From: an uncultured Candidatus Saccharibacteria bacterium
GTDB lineage: Bacteria > Patescibacteriota > Saccharimonadia > Saccharimonadales > Saccharimonadaceae
Direction of reading: 5' to 3'
Assembly (NCBI GenBank): GCA_948623715.1
Contig: CAPHDI010000001.1
Span: 62,001 to 126,000 of the forward strand
DNA: 64,000 bases
Position 1 is the stretch's first letter, and the number at the start of each line of letters is the position of its first letter. The notes below the pieces were generated by a model that saw only the letters and a program-made list of their open reading frames with translations, did not search any database and was not told the origin of the DNA. A program made the translations under genes and the position numbers. Positions 57,396-64,000 of the stretch are shown here, in pieces.

Positions 57396-58646
57396 ATGAT
57401 TAAGTTTACTTCCGCTCAGCCTATCGCCGTTAATGTTAATAATGTCGATGTCGCTCTTAGCCAGATTCGTAATGATCTGATGAGCGGTTGGCTCACCCTA
57501 CCCGATCTCGACCGCACTGCCGAGCTGGAATCTATCAAGTCCGCCGCTTCCCGCATTCAGTCCGATTCAAAGTTTCTCGTCTGCATCGGTATTGGCGGCT
57601 CCTACCTTGGCCACCGCGCCCTGATCGAAGCCCTCGCCCCACACTTCCCGACAAAGGTCCTTTTTGCCGGCAACTCTCTCAGTCCCCGCTCTCTCCAGCG
57701 CATTTTCGATAAGATTGGCGATGCAGATTTTTCCGTCAATATCATCTCTAAGTCTGGTACTACTCTCGAACCCGCTCTCGCCTTCCGCTTCTTCAAGGAG
57801 AAGTTGCAAAAGAAATACGGTCGCGAGGGCGCCGCGCAGCGTATCTACGCTACCGCCGACGCTAATCGCGGTGCGCTCCATGGTGAGTCCGTCCAGGAAG
57901 GTTATACTCGCTTTGTCATCCCCGATAATATCGGCGGCCGTTATTCCGCCCTTACTGCCGTCGGACTCTTGCCGCTCGCCGTTGCTGGTGTTAATATCGA
58001 CGACCTCCTCGCCGGCGCCAGGGAAGAAAAGGCTAGCTACTCCGCCGAGTCGAACTTTGCTCATGTCGCGCCGATCCAGTACGCTTCTGCCCGCGCCGAC
58101 CTCTTGAGTCAACATTACGATGTCGAAGTACTTGCTAGTTTTTATCCTGAACTACAGTTATTCAGCGAATGGTGGAAACAGCTCTTCGGCGAATCAGAGG
58201 GGAAGAATAATCAAGGCATCTTCCCGGCTTCTGTCACCTATACTACCGATCTGCATTCTCTCGGCCAATATCTCCAGGAAGGCCGCCGCAATATTTTCGA
58301 GACCTTCCTCGAAATCGAGCAGCCTTCTACCTATGATCTTGCCGTCCCGTCTCTCCCCGGCGCCGATGTTGACGGTCTGCAGTATCTTGAGAATCGCAAA
58401 CTCAGCGAGATTAACAAGATCGCTGAGCAGGCTACTGTCGTCGCCCATCGCGTCGGCGAGATTCCAGTTTTCGAGCTTACCATACCTGACCTCTCTGCTC
58501 GCTCTCTCGGTGCGCTGATTTATTTCTTCGAATATGCCTGTGCTCTCTCCGCGAAGCTTAGCGGCGTCAACCCTTTTGATCAGCCTGGCGTTGAGCTCTA
58601 TAAGTCTAATATGCTCCGTCTCCTCGGCTCACCTAAGGCCTCATAA
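57396..58646 (+). CDS. pgi: Glucose-6-phosphate isomerase
   Basis: A 416-residue enzyme interconverting glucose-6-phosphate and fructose-6-phosphate. 'FLVCIGIGGSYLGHRALIE' and 'VNIISKSGTTLEPALAFRFF' bind the phosphate; 'GGRYSALTAVGLLPLA' and 'GVNPFDQPGVELYKSNM' are the PGI signatures. It is shorter than E. coli Pgi (549) and near the short bacterial form. It starts 9 nt after the prepilin stop. Confidence 0.95.
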   Translation: MIKFTSAQPIAVNVNNVDVALSQIRNDLMSGWLTLPDLDRTAELESIKSAASRIQSDSKFLVCIGIGGSYLGHRALIEALAPHFPTKVLFAGNSLSPRSLQRIFDKIGDADFSVNIISKSGTTLEPALAFRFFKEKLQKKYGREGAAQRIYATADANRGALHGESVQEGYTRFVIPDNIGGRYSALTAVGLLPLAVAGVNIDDLLAGAREEKASYSAESNFAHVAPIQYASARADLLSQHYDVEVLASFYPELQLFSEWWKQLFGESEGKNNQGIFPASVTYTTDLHSLGQYLQEGRRNIFETFLEIEQPSTYDLAVPSLPGADVDGLQYLENRKLSEINKIAEQATVVAHRVGEIPVFELTIPDLSARSLGALIYFFEYACALSAKLSGVNPFDQPGVELYKSNMLRLLGSPKAS

Positions 58647-58685
58647 GCGACCTCACAAACCAGCCGACCGGAGCAGCTTATCTCC

Positions 58686-58714
58686 ATTCTAGCATACCAT
58701 AAGCATTTTGTCAA
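58686..58714 (-). promoter_or_regulatory. Minus-strand promoter reading antisense to pgi
   Basis: Minus strand TTGACA, 17-nt spacer (AAATGCTTATGGTATGC), TAGAAT. Near copy of the element at 52119-52147. Confidence 0.55.
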
Positions 58715-58729
58715 GTCCAGCCCCGAAAC

Positions 58730-58758
58730 TTGCCAAATAGTCAGTTTTAGCATATACT
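58730..58758 (+). promoter_or_regulatory. arcC promoter
   Basis: TTGCCA, 17-nt spacer, TATACT, ending 6 nt before ATG 58765 (leaderless). Confidence 0.75.
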
Positions 58759-58764
58759 TTTTAT

Positions 58765-59703
58765 ATGAATAAACTTCGTGTCGTCATCGCTCTTGGTGGA
58801 AACGCCCTCCAACAAAAAGGCGAGGTTACAGCCGAAGCTCAAAAAGCCGTCGCCGAAACTATTGGCAAGAAAATCGCTAAACTCTCCCAGAAGTATGATA
58901 TCATCGTTACTCACGGCAACGGTCCTCAAGTCGGCAATATCCTTATCCACGAAGAATCTGCCGCCACTCCTTCCGCCCCGGCTATGCCTCTTGAGACTGC
59001 TGTCGCCATGAGCCAGGGCCAGATCGGCTATTGGCTTTCCCAGGCTATCGACAATGCCTTCACGAAAGAAAAACGCCGTAAGCAAGTTGCCAGCCTCGTC
59101 ACTCAGGTCATCGTCGACCGCCATGATCCTGCCTTTAAAAATCCCTCGAAACCCATCGGTCAATTTTATACTGCGAAAGAAGCTCTTAAGCTCTCCAAAA
59201 CCAAGGGCTGGGAAATGCGCGAGGACGCCGGACGCGGTTATCGTCGCGTCGTCCCCTCGCCGCAGCCGATTGATATCGTCGAGAAAAAACAAATCATGAC
59301 CCTCGTCGATGCTGGCGCGATCGTCATCGCCGTTGGTGGTGGCGGTATTCCCGTTGTCCGCACGAAGGTCCTCAAGATCCTGAAAGGCGTCGATGCTGTC
59401 ATTGACAAAGATTTTGCCGCTGAGAAGCTCGCCGAGCTCGTCAAGGCTGATATTTTCGTTTCTGTCACCGCTGTCCCTAATGCGTATATTAATTATGGTA
59501 AACCCGACCAGCTCGCCCTCGGCATGCTTAGCGTCCGTGAAGTCGAGAACTATATCGCCGGCGGACAATTCGGTGCTGGCTCCATGCTTCCGAAGATGCA
59601 AGCCGTCGCAAAATTCGCCAAGAAAAAGAAAATCGGCATCGTCACTTCTCCCGACCGTCTTGAGCTCGCCCTCGAACGCCGCGCTGGCACCATCGTGCAA
59701 TAG
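58765..59703 (+). CDS. arcC: Carbamate kinase
   Basis: A 312-residue amino-acid-kinase-fold enzyme. 'VVIALGGNALQQKGEVTAEA', 'DIIVTHGNGPQVGNILIHEE', 'VVPSPQPIDIVEKKQI' and 'DKDFAAEKLAELVKADIFVS' are hallmark carbamate kinase motifs. It makes ATP from carbamoyl phosphate, the last step of the arginine deiminase pathway, which in Saccharibacteria is used for energy and host survival. arcA and argF/arcB are not in the window. Confidence 0.96.
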   Translation: MNKLRVVIALGGNALQQKGEVTAEAQKAVAETIGKKIAKLSQKYDIIVTHGNGPQVGNILIHEESAATPSAPAMPLETAVAMSQGQIGYWLSQAIDNAFTKEKRRKQVASLVTQVIVDRHDPAFKNPSKPIGQFYTAKEALKLSKTKGWEMREDAGRGYRRVVPSPQPIDIVEKKQIMTLVDAGAIVIAVGGGGIPVVRTKVLKILKGVDAVIDKDFAAEKLAELVKADIFVSVTAVPNAYINYGKPDQLALGMLSVREVENYIAGGQFGAGSMLPKMQAVAKFAKKKKIGIVTSPDRLELALERRAGTIVQ

Positions 59704-59764
59704 CTTATTTGCAGAATGATTACGCTTCGTAATGAGGCGTGATTTTGTGTAGCGCAAAAAGTTG

Positions 59765-59773
59765 TGCTATAAT
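59765..59773 (+). promoter_or_regulatory. Promoter of FISUMP leader B
   Basis: TGcTATAAT, ending 6 nt before helix P1 begins at 59780. Confidence 0.75.
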
Positions 59774-59779
59774 GAAAAT

Positions 59780-60028
59780 GTTATTGAGTTCAGTTCGCGA
59801 TATGGTACAAACATATTCGACGAAAATGTTGGCACCGTGAGGCGTCCTTGTCGTCGAGTATGTAAATACTTTAGGACTGGACTCAATAACACCCTCGTGG
59901 TGCCATTTTTGTATTATGCATGTTTGTCTACCTGTATGCATAAGTTATATAGCCTAGCCAGTTATAGCCTGTTTACAAAAATGAGCCTCCTGCGAGTTTT
60001 CATAACACATACGCCAAAGGAGGGCATA
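59780..60028 (+). promoter_or_regulatory. Structured leader RNA of FISUMP gene B
   Basis: Helix P1 GTTATTGAGTTCAGTTC (59780-59796) with GGACTGGACTCAATAAC (59874-59890), 17 pairs with two G-U. Terminator arms GGCACCGTGAGG (59831-59842, inside P1) and CCCTCGTGGTGCC (59892-59904) with T5. H2 TTATGCAT/ATGCATAA (59914-59943). CCTCCT at 59987-59992 can pair with the Shine-Dalgarno AGGAGG at 60018-60023, which could hide it. ATG at 60029. Confidence 0.75.
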
Positions 60029-61408
60029 ATGCTAAAAATAAAGAAAACTAAACCTTATCAATTTAGAAAGTTACATAATAACTCAACAAGTTATAGCTTA
60101 TCTGATCATAAGTCTAAGTTATATACAAGTAGAGTTCTATGTAGCCTCGCTCTTATTTGTGGTATTGTGCCATCCTTAGCGTTATTAAGTAATTACAATG
60201 TTACGCCAGTTAGTGCGGCCAGGAAAACCCTTAGTAATATTACTGCCATGCAGGAAATGACGCCAGAAATTTGTGCTAATTCCGCTAAATATCAAAGTAA
60301 TACTTTAGTAGACGTTCGTGATAATAAAAGTTATAAAGTCACTAGGCTAGATGATGGTAATTGTTGGATGACAGAAAACCTACGTATCGTAAATATGGTC
60401 ATTTACGGGCCAGGTGTAGAGGGGCATGAACAAGATTCTAACCTAGCTGCGGGTGCTACTTTTAAGATTGAACCCTCATCCACCTGGACAGAAACATCCG
60501 CCGATGCTAATAGGGTCTACTATGGCGATGACACTAATTACGGAGCCTACTATTCCTGGTACGCTGCAACAGCAGGAAGCGGTACTTCTACTGTAGCCGA
60601 AGAAACCTCAGCTTCCTATAGCATATGCCCCAAGGGATGGAAGCTCCCAACAAAAGATGAATACAGCAATCTTCTTTCTATAACTGGGTTTAATAAAACT
60701 GGTGGTGCCTCCCTCATACAAAACTCACCATATAACTTTACTTCTGCTGGAGTCTTCTATGCAGACCAAGGGGCGCTTGGAAATGTGGGAACAGGGGGAC
60801 GCTACTGGACCAGTACTGCCAGTAACGGCGCTTCCTACGCTTATGCTATGTATTTCGCAAGCGCAAACGCTTATCTACATGACACCGCTACGCGATACAA
60901 TGGCCGTCCCGTCCGCTGCCTCGCCCCCGCCTCCAACACTGACTTCCCAGAACCATTTGATGAAAAAGACTCTACTGTCTCCGTCACCGTCCCCAAAGTC
61001 CTCACTATCGATGCTGTTAGTAAAGCTTTAACTCTTGAAGCTAATCCTAATCAAATTATAGAAGGTAACATCTCCGCTGCTATTTCTGCTAATACTACTT
61101 ATGCTGTACAACTCAGCGCTAGTAAAACTTCTCTCACTAATTCTGCATCTTCCGAAGAACCAACTTCCACTAACTCCATCCCCGCCTCCTCCAATGTCAC
61201 TCCAAAAACTAACGCCTGGGGCATACTAAACCAAGATAACTCTACTTATTCTGCAATAACCTCTGCGCCAACAACTTACCATAATGCAGAAACCACAAAT
61301 GAAAATTCATCCAAGACTCATACCTTCACTCTCGGCGTTTCCGTCTCCCCTACTCTTCCTGCTGGAGAATATTCTACGACCGTGACGATTACAGCGGTGA
61401 ATAACTAA
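60029..61408 (+). CDS. FISUMP-domain surface protein B
   Basis: A 459-residue exported protein (AAAGGAGGG precedes ATG 60029; the open frame upstream to 59762 is the leader). A hydrophobic signal lies near residues 40-60. The FISUMP domain comes first (about 68-305: 'NCWMTENLRIVNMVI', 'SICPKGWKLPTKDEYSNL', 'GRYWTSTA', 'RPVRCLAPA'), and the beta-rich domain, which precedes FISUMP in proteins A and C, comes last (about 320-459, 'AWGILNQDNSTY', 'LPAGEYSTTVTITAV'). Domain order is thus swapped. Likely surface display; ligand unknown. Confidence 0.87.
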   Translation: MLKIKKTKPYQFRKLHNNSTSYSLSDHKSKLYTSRVLCSLALICGIVPSLALLSNYNVTPVSAARKTLSNITAMQEMTPEICANSAKYQSNTLVDVRDNKSYKVTRLDDGNCWMTENLRIVNMVIYGPGVEGHEQDSNLAAGATFKIEPSSTWTETSADANRVYYGDDTNYGAYYSWYAATAGSGTSTVAEETSASYSICPKGWKLPTKDEYSNLLSITGFNKTGGASLIQNSPYNFTSAGVFYADQGALGNVGTGGRYWTSTASNGASYAYAMYFASANAYLHDTATRYNGRPVRCLAPASNTDFPEPFDEKDSTVSVTVPKVLTIDAVSKALTLEANPNQIIEGNISAAISANTTYAVQLSASKTSLTNSASSEEPTSTNSIPASSNVTPKTNAWGILNQDNSTYSAITSAPTTYHNAETTNENSSKTHTFTLGVSVSPTLPAGEYSTTVTITAVNN

Positions 61409-61435
61409 GCCCCAATATCACAGTGAATAACTAAG

Positions 61436-61472
61436 TCTAAAACGAGAGTTGGCGTCTATTACGCCAACTCTC
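61436..61472 (-). terminator. Terminator of the flavoprotein gene
   Basis: GAGAGTTGGCGT/ACGCCAACTCTC, 12-bp stem overlapping the 3' end of the minus gene, followed on the minus side by GTTTTAG. Confidence 0.7.
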
Positions 61473-62823
61473 TTGCTGCGATTCTTACCGCTTCGCTCCA
61501 GCTCGTCGCCACGTGTGGCGCCGCTGCCAGCTCCGCTGTCCGGATCCCCGAGCGTATCGCCAGGGAAACTTCTTGCACTACGAGATCCGCATGTGGACAG
61601 ACGATCGTCGCTCCGATGATTTGCCCCTTTGGGTCGGCCGACATCTTCACGAAGCCTTCTCGGAAATCGTTAGTGTTTGCCGCGCTAATTGAATCGATCG
61701 GAATAATCGAAACTTTACGCTTCTCACCTTGTGGTCCGAGCTCTACCTCATTCATGCCAACTTTCGCTACCTGGGGAAATGTATCAGTCACCCTTACGAA
61801 ACCAGTATAGTTTACTAAATTGCCCGCTTTCTTTAGTGCATTCATCGTTGCAAGCTTCGCTTCGTAAGTGGCCTTCTCGGTCGAGCTTTCTCCGCCGAGA
61901 ATATCGCCTGCTGCCCAGATATGTCCGCAGGTCGTCCGTAGTTCTTTGTTGACTTTCACGCCAGTGTAGGAATATTTCACTCCCGCATTTTCCAGCCCGA
62001 AGTCCGTCGCCGGTTCCGGAGAAGTCGCTAGTACTATGCTCTCTACTCGCACTGATTTTTCCTGCCCATCGCGTACGAATATTACTTGCTTGCTCTTCAG
62101 ATCTTGCGTCAGTGCAATTACTCGCGACTCCGTCAGAATCTCTACCTGGAACTGCTTACGTAGATAATCTTCAATTACCGTGCTGACTTCCGGGTCTTCC
62201 TTCGGCAATAGTCTCTCCGCCGCCTCTGCGATTAAGACCTGTACGCTTAGTGCCGCGAAATATTCCGCTATCTCGCACCCTGTCGATCCTCCCCCGATCA
62301 CTAGCATTACCTTTGGTAACTTCGCCATCCGGAGCGCTGTGTCCGGCGTCCAGCAACTCACCGTATCTACACCTGTAATCCCATTCGTCGAGAGATTACT
62401 TCCTGTCGCCAGCAAAAACTTCTCCGCCGTAATCTGATTATCATTAATAATTATTTCATGCGGACTAATAAAGTTTGCGATTCCATGATAACAGTCAATT
62501 CCCGCATTTTCAAAAACTTTCTGATTCCCCCCGCCCGCTCGTCGAATTGCCGTCGCCTGCCAGTTTAGCAACGTCGGGTAGTTATAGCGCAGAGTCGAAC
62601 TCGACATCCCGAATCGCGCGCTATTCACTGCTTCCGCATAACGCTCTGCGAACCCTAGTGCCGCTCCGTAGGGAACGTCCCGCGAGTTTAGTGTCGACCC
62701 ACCCCATTTATCACCCTCAATAATCGCGGTCTTCACGCCCAAGCCTGCAGCCAGCAACGCTGCAGCACTCCCGGCCGCACCACTGCCGATCACTACATAC
62801 TCATAATCAAACTTTTTACTCAT
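61459..62823 (-). CDS. Pyridine nucleotide-disulfide oxidoreductase-like flavoprotein without redox cysteines
   Basis: A 454-residue two-dinucleotide-binding-domain flavoprotein of the lipoamide dehydrogenase/mercuric reductase type: FAD site 'VVIGSGAAGSAAALLAAGLG', NAD(P) site 'VMLVIGGGSTGCEIAEYFA', 'IWAAGDILGG' and a dimer domain. In place of GGTCLNVGCIPSK it has 'WGGSTLNSRDVPYGA', so both disulfide cysteines are gone, and in the HxHPTxSE region it reads 'APHVATSWSEAV', so the base His is lost. It cannot do classical dithiol chemistry; perhaps an NAD(P)H oxidase, transhydrogenase or quinone reductase. Confidence 0.85.
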   Translation of the reverse strand: MSKKFDYEYVVIGSGAAGSAAALLAAGLGVKTAIIEGDKWGGSTLNSRDVPYGAALGFAERYAEAVNSARFGMSSSTLRYNYPTLLNWQATAIRRAGGGNQKVFENAGIDCYHGIANFISPHEIIINDNQITAEKFLLATGSNLSTNGITGVDTVSCWTPDTALRMAKLPKVMLVIGGGSTGCEIAEYFAALSVQVLIAEAAERLLPKEDPEVSTVIEDYLRKQFQVEILTESRVIALTQDLKSKQVIFVRDGQEKSVRVESIVLATSPEPATDFGLENAGVKYSYTGVKVNKELRTTCGHIWAAGDILGGESSTEKATYEAKLATMNALKKAGNLVNYTGFVRVTDTFPQVAKVGMNEVELGPQGEKRKVSIIPIDSISAANTNDFREGFVKMSADPKGQIIGATIVCPHADLVVQEVSLAIRSGIRTAELAAAPHVATSWSEAVRIAARELA

Positions 62824-62840
62824 TTTCCCAACCCACCATT

Positions 62841-63104
62841 TTATATTATTTTACCACGGTTTTTATAAACGTAAGCTAAATCTTTATTGTATTTCTCCGC
62901 TTCAGTTGCGATAAATCTATTTAAGTCATCAGTTGTAATCGCCGCTCTCGTCGCTACTTTTTCTGCAACCTTTTTCGTAATCTTCTCGACGATTACTTCT
63001 GCCGCTCCGACTGATAATCCGATGACTTTTGCGCTATGCATCAACTCTTCTTGTAAGTCGCGCTCATTGAAAGTTATTGGTTTAATAGTTTTCTTTTTTA
63101 TCAT
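62841..63104 (-). CDS. ATP-cone-like small protein
   Basis: An 87-residue protein whose pattern ('KPITFNERDLQEELMHSAKV', then 'VEKITKKVAEKVA', 'ITTDDLNRFIATEAEKYN') resembles an isolated ATP-cone domain, the nucleotide-sensing unit of ribonucleotide reductases and NrdR. No zinc finger is present, so it is not NrdR. Its start overlaps the stop of the upstream membrane gene. Similarity is suggestive only. Confidence 0.5.
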   Translation of the reverse strand: MIKKKTIKPITFNERDLQEELMHSAKVIGLSVGAAEVIVEKITKKVAEKVATRAAITTDDLNRFIATEAEKYNKDLAYVYKNRGKII

Positions 63105-63793
63105 TTTAATACCTCAAATGCGAATAAAAATATTCCTAACACGAGAAACCCCGTACCAGACACTATGCGTAAAAACGTTTTATTCTTCACTCGCCATCGC
63201 TGTATGTTTGTAATTGTCTCTCCCCGCCGTACCGCTAACCTCAAAATTACCGGCGGCACAATCGCAATCACTGTATATATTACTACTGCAATAATCTGCC
63301 ACAACGGCTGTAGCTCTAATATACTATTCGCCGCCACAATAAATAATACTAATGTAAAAGGCATCTCTGCGAGACTTGTTAATACTCCGAGCGAAAACGC
63401 TTCTGTATTACTATTCGTCTCCTTTGCCCGCTTATCGATAAACTTCGCCACGCTTCGTGGTAACCATAATTCCGTACTTTTCCCGCGTCGATAGTAAAAC
63501 GTCCGCATCACTACCGCCAATGCTAGCAGCATTCCAATTACGATCAGAATTTCCTCTGCATATAAGGCCTTCCCGAAATACCGGTCAAACACAAAGCATG
63601 TCGCCGCTACTGCTAAGAACACTAATGTCCCGATACCTGCGATATAGCTACTGACGATCGTTTTCGTTTTCTTGCGCACATGTTTTCCGAGACTTGCATG
63701 ATATAAAAGCAGCAGAGCGCCTAATTGCAGTTGTAGGCTCGCATGTACTAGCGCTGCTAAAACCACCTCACTCATCGGAATAACCATATCCAT
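63101..63793 (-). CDS. Polytopic membrane protein, unknown function
   Basis: A 230-residue protein with about six transmembrane helices and a cytoplasmic loop between helices 3 and 4 ('KFIDKRAKETNSNTEAFSLG'). The arrangement 'AFSLGVLTSLAEMPFTLVLF' recalls two-times-three-helix transporters of the LysE/GAP/CcdA kind, but no defining motif is present. In one operon with the ATP-cone-like gene and perhaps the flavoprotein. Confidence 0.6.
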   Translation of the reverse strand: MDMVIPMSEVVLAALVHASLQLQLGALLLLYHASLGKHVRKKTKTIVSSYIAGIGTLVFLAVAATCFVFDRYFGKALYAEEILIVIGMLLALAVVMRTFYYRRGKSTELWLPRSVAKFIDKRAKETNSNTEAFSLGVLTSLAEMPFTLVLFIVAANSILELQPLWQIIAVVIYTVIAIVPPVILRLAVRRGETITNIQRWRVKNKTFLRIVSGTGFLVLGIFLFAFEVLK

Positions 63794-63837
63794 AATCTTA
63801 TTGTATCATATTTTATTACACTTGTGCTTGTTATTCT

Positions 63838-63867
63838 GTCAAGTTTTGTGCTACGCTTTAGAGGGGG
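63838..63867 (+). promoter_or_regulatory. Possible promoter in terminal intergenic region
   Basis: TTGTTA, 18-nt spacer, TGcTACGCT. No gene follows before the next promoter at 63925. Confidence 0.35.
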
Positions 63868-63924
63868 TCTTTTCTTTAGAAAATCCCATTTTTATCAAAA
63901 TTCCATAAAACATCATGCTAGTGC

Positions 63925-63954
63925 TTGGTAATTCAACTTGGTTCGTGCTATGCT
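63925..63954 (+). promoter_or_regulatory. Promoter of the terminal gene
   Basis: TTGGTA, 18-nt spacer, TGcTATGCT, 6 nt before ATG 63961. Shares 16 identical nt upstream with the comEC promoter. Confidence 0.6.
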
Positions 63955-63960
63955 CCGTAC

Positions 63961-64000
63961 ATGAAGCAATTTTTATCCCATTTCCAGACCAACTTTATTC
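63961..64000 (+). CDS. Start of a gene cut by the window end
   Basis: An open frame MKQFLSHFQTNFI runs off the window. Its ATG stands 6 nt after an extended -10 box, as in other leaderless genes here. The product cannot be named. Confidence 0.5.
   Translation, partial: MKQFLSHFQTNFI

Noticed and set aside
58747..59757. 336-codon minus-strand frame opposite arcC
   Set aside because: Shadow frame; arcC on the plus strand has all carbamate kinase motifs and a promoter.
59780..59890. P1 inverted repeats as DNA invertible promoter switches
   Set aside because: The promoters lie outside the repeats, and all mismatches are G-U compatible in one orientation, which fits RNA pairing, not site-specific DNA inversion. 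No recombinase gene is adjacent.
48298..61408. Diversity-generating retroelement acting on the FISUMP domains
   Set aside because: FISUMP-like folds are sometimes DGR targets, but no reverse transcriptase or template repeat is visible in the window.
1..64000. CRISPR array or cas genes
   Set aside because: No regularly spaced repeats and no Cas-like proteins were seen.

Overview
The window is a chromosomal segment of an ultra-small episymbiotic bacterium of the Candidate Phyla Radiation, most probably Candidatus Saccharibacteria (TM7). This is inferred from gene content and style: ComEC, a type IV prepilin, FtsH, RNase Y, a 416-residue glucose-6-phosphate isomerase and carbamate kinase; surface proteins sharing an 'ALALAFALG' signal-peptide core; TGA used as an ordinary stop (arguing against the UGA-recoding CPR lineages); and many leaderless genes whose ATG lies 6-8 nt after an extended -10 box (TGnTATAAT). 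No rRNA is present to confirm the taxon.

Region 1 (1-10.3 kb) is phage or prophage DNA. A plus-strand CHAP-LysM lysin and two small genes converge on a long minus-strand early operon of about 24 mostly small overlapping genes: VRR-NUC-like nuclease, metallophosphoesterase, Lar-like zinc protein, MT-A70 adenine methyltransferase with a C9 tract in its 5' end, KGG protein, SSB-like protein with a DIPF tail, YqaJ exonuclease and Rad52-type annealing protein. No integrase, capsid or terminase is in view. Region 2 (10.4-14.6 kb) holds a TylF-like methyltransferase, a zinc-finger-less DnaJ, and a retropepsin-like protease / QueC-like PP-loop enzyme / RimK ligase set. Region 3 (14.7-25.2 kb) is a surface-protein locus: two beta-helix proteins and two sortase-type proteins whose last 477 bp are identical. 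Between the two identical tails lie a Fic toxin with a 41-residue VbhA-like antitoxin (previously easy to miss because of its size), a KAP-family NTPase and a 15-bp inverted repeat.

Region 4 (25.2-34.7 kb) is mainly core: comEC, tsaE, tsaB, rny, a DedA/TVP38 membrane protein, an anchored alpha/beta-hydrolase-like protein, an ABC1/UbiB kinase operon, an MBL hydrolase, a class I glutamine amidotransferase-like hydrolase and PspC. Region 5 (34.8-44.6 kb) has tRNA-Pro(GGG), an SDR, a C45 acyltransferase, Nudix proteins, an S51 peptidase, a ClbS-like protein, a GNAT-Nudix fusion operon with HAD, GyrI-like and PPOX proteins, a GHKL ATPase and tRNA-Pro(UGG). A ~620-nt highly structured RNA gene with its own promoter and terminator lies at 44.75-45.36 kb, followed by tRNA-Pro(CGG) and ftsH.

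Region 6 (48-61.4 kb) mixes housekeeping genes (CDF transporter, yebC, HIT protein, nucleotidyltransferase-dCMP deaminase fusion, thyA, prepilin, pgi, arcC, tRNA-Leu/Ser/Met) with three large FISUMP-domain surface proteins. Each FISUMP gene is preceded by a ~230-250-nt leader of the same architecture: a 14-18-bp helix starting exactly at the predicted +1, whose sequence differs completely in each copy while pairing is kept (all mismatches are G-U), then an intrinsic terminator whose 5' arm lies inside that helix, then one or two further hairpins and a strong Shine-Dalgarno. This looks like an undescribed cis-regulatory RNA or small-RNA class attached to variable surface proteins and is, with the 620-nt RNA, the strongest candidate for something new. 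The window ends with a disulfide-oxidoreductase-like flavoprotein lacking its redox cysteines, an ATP-cone-like protein, a membrane protein and the start of one further gene.
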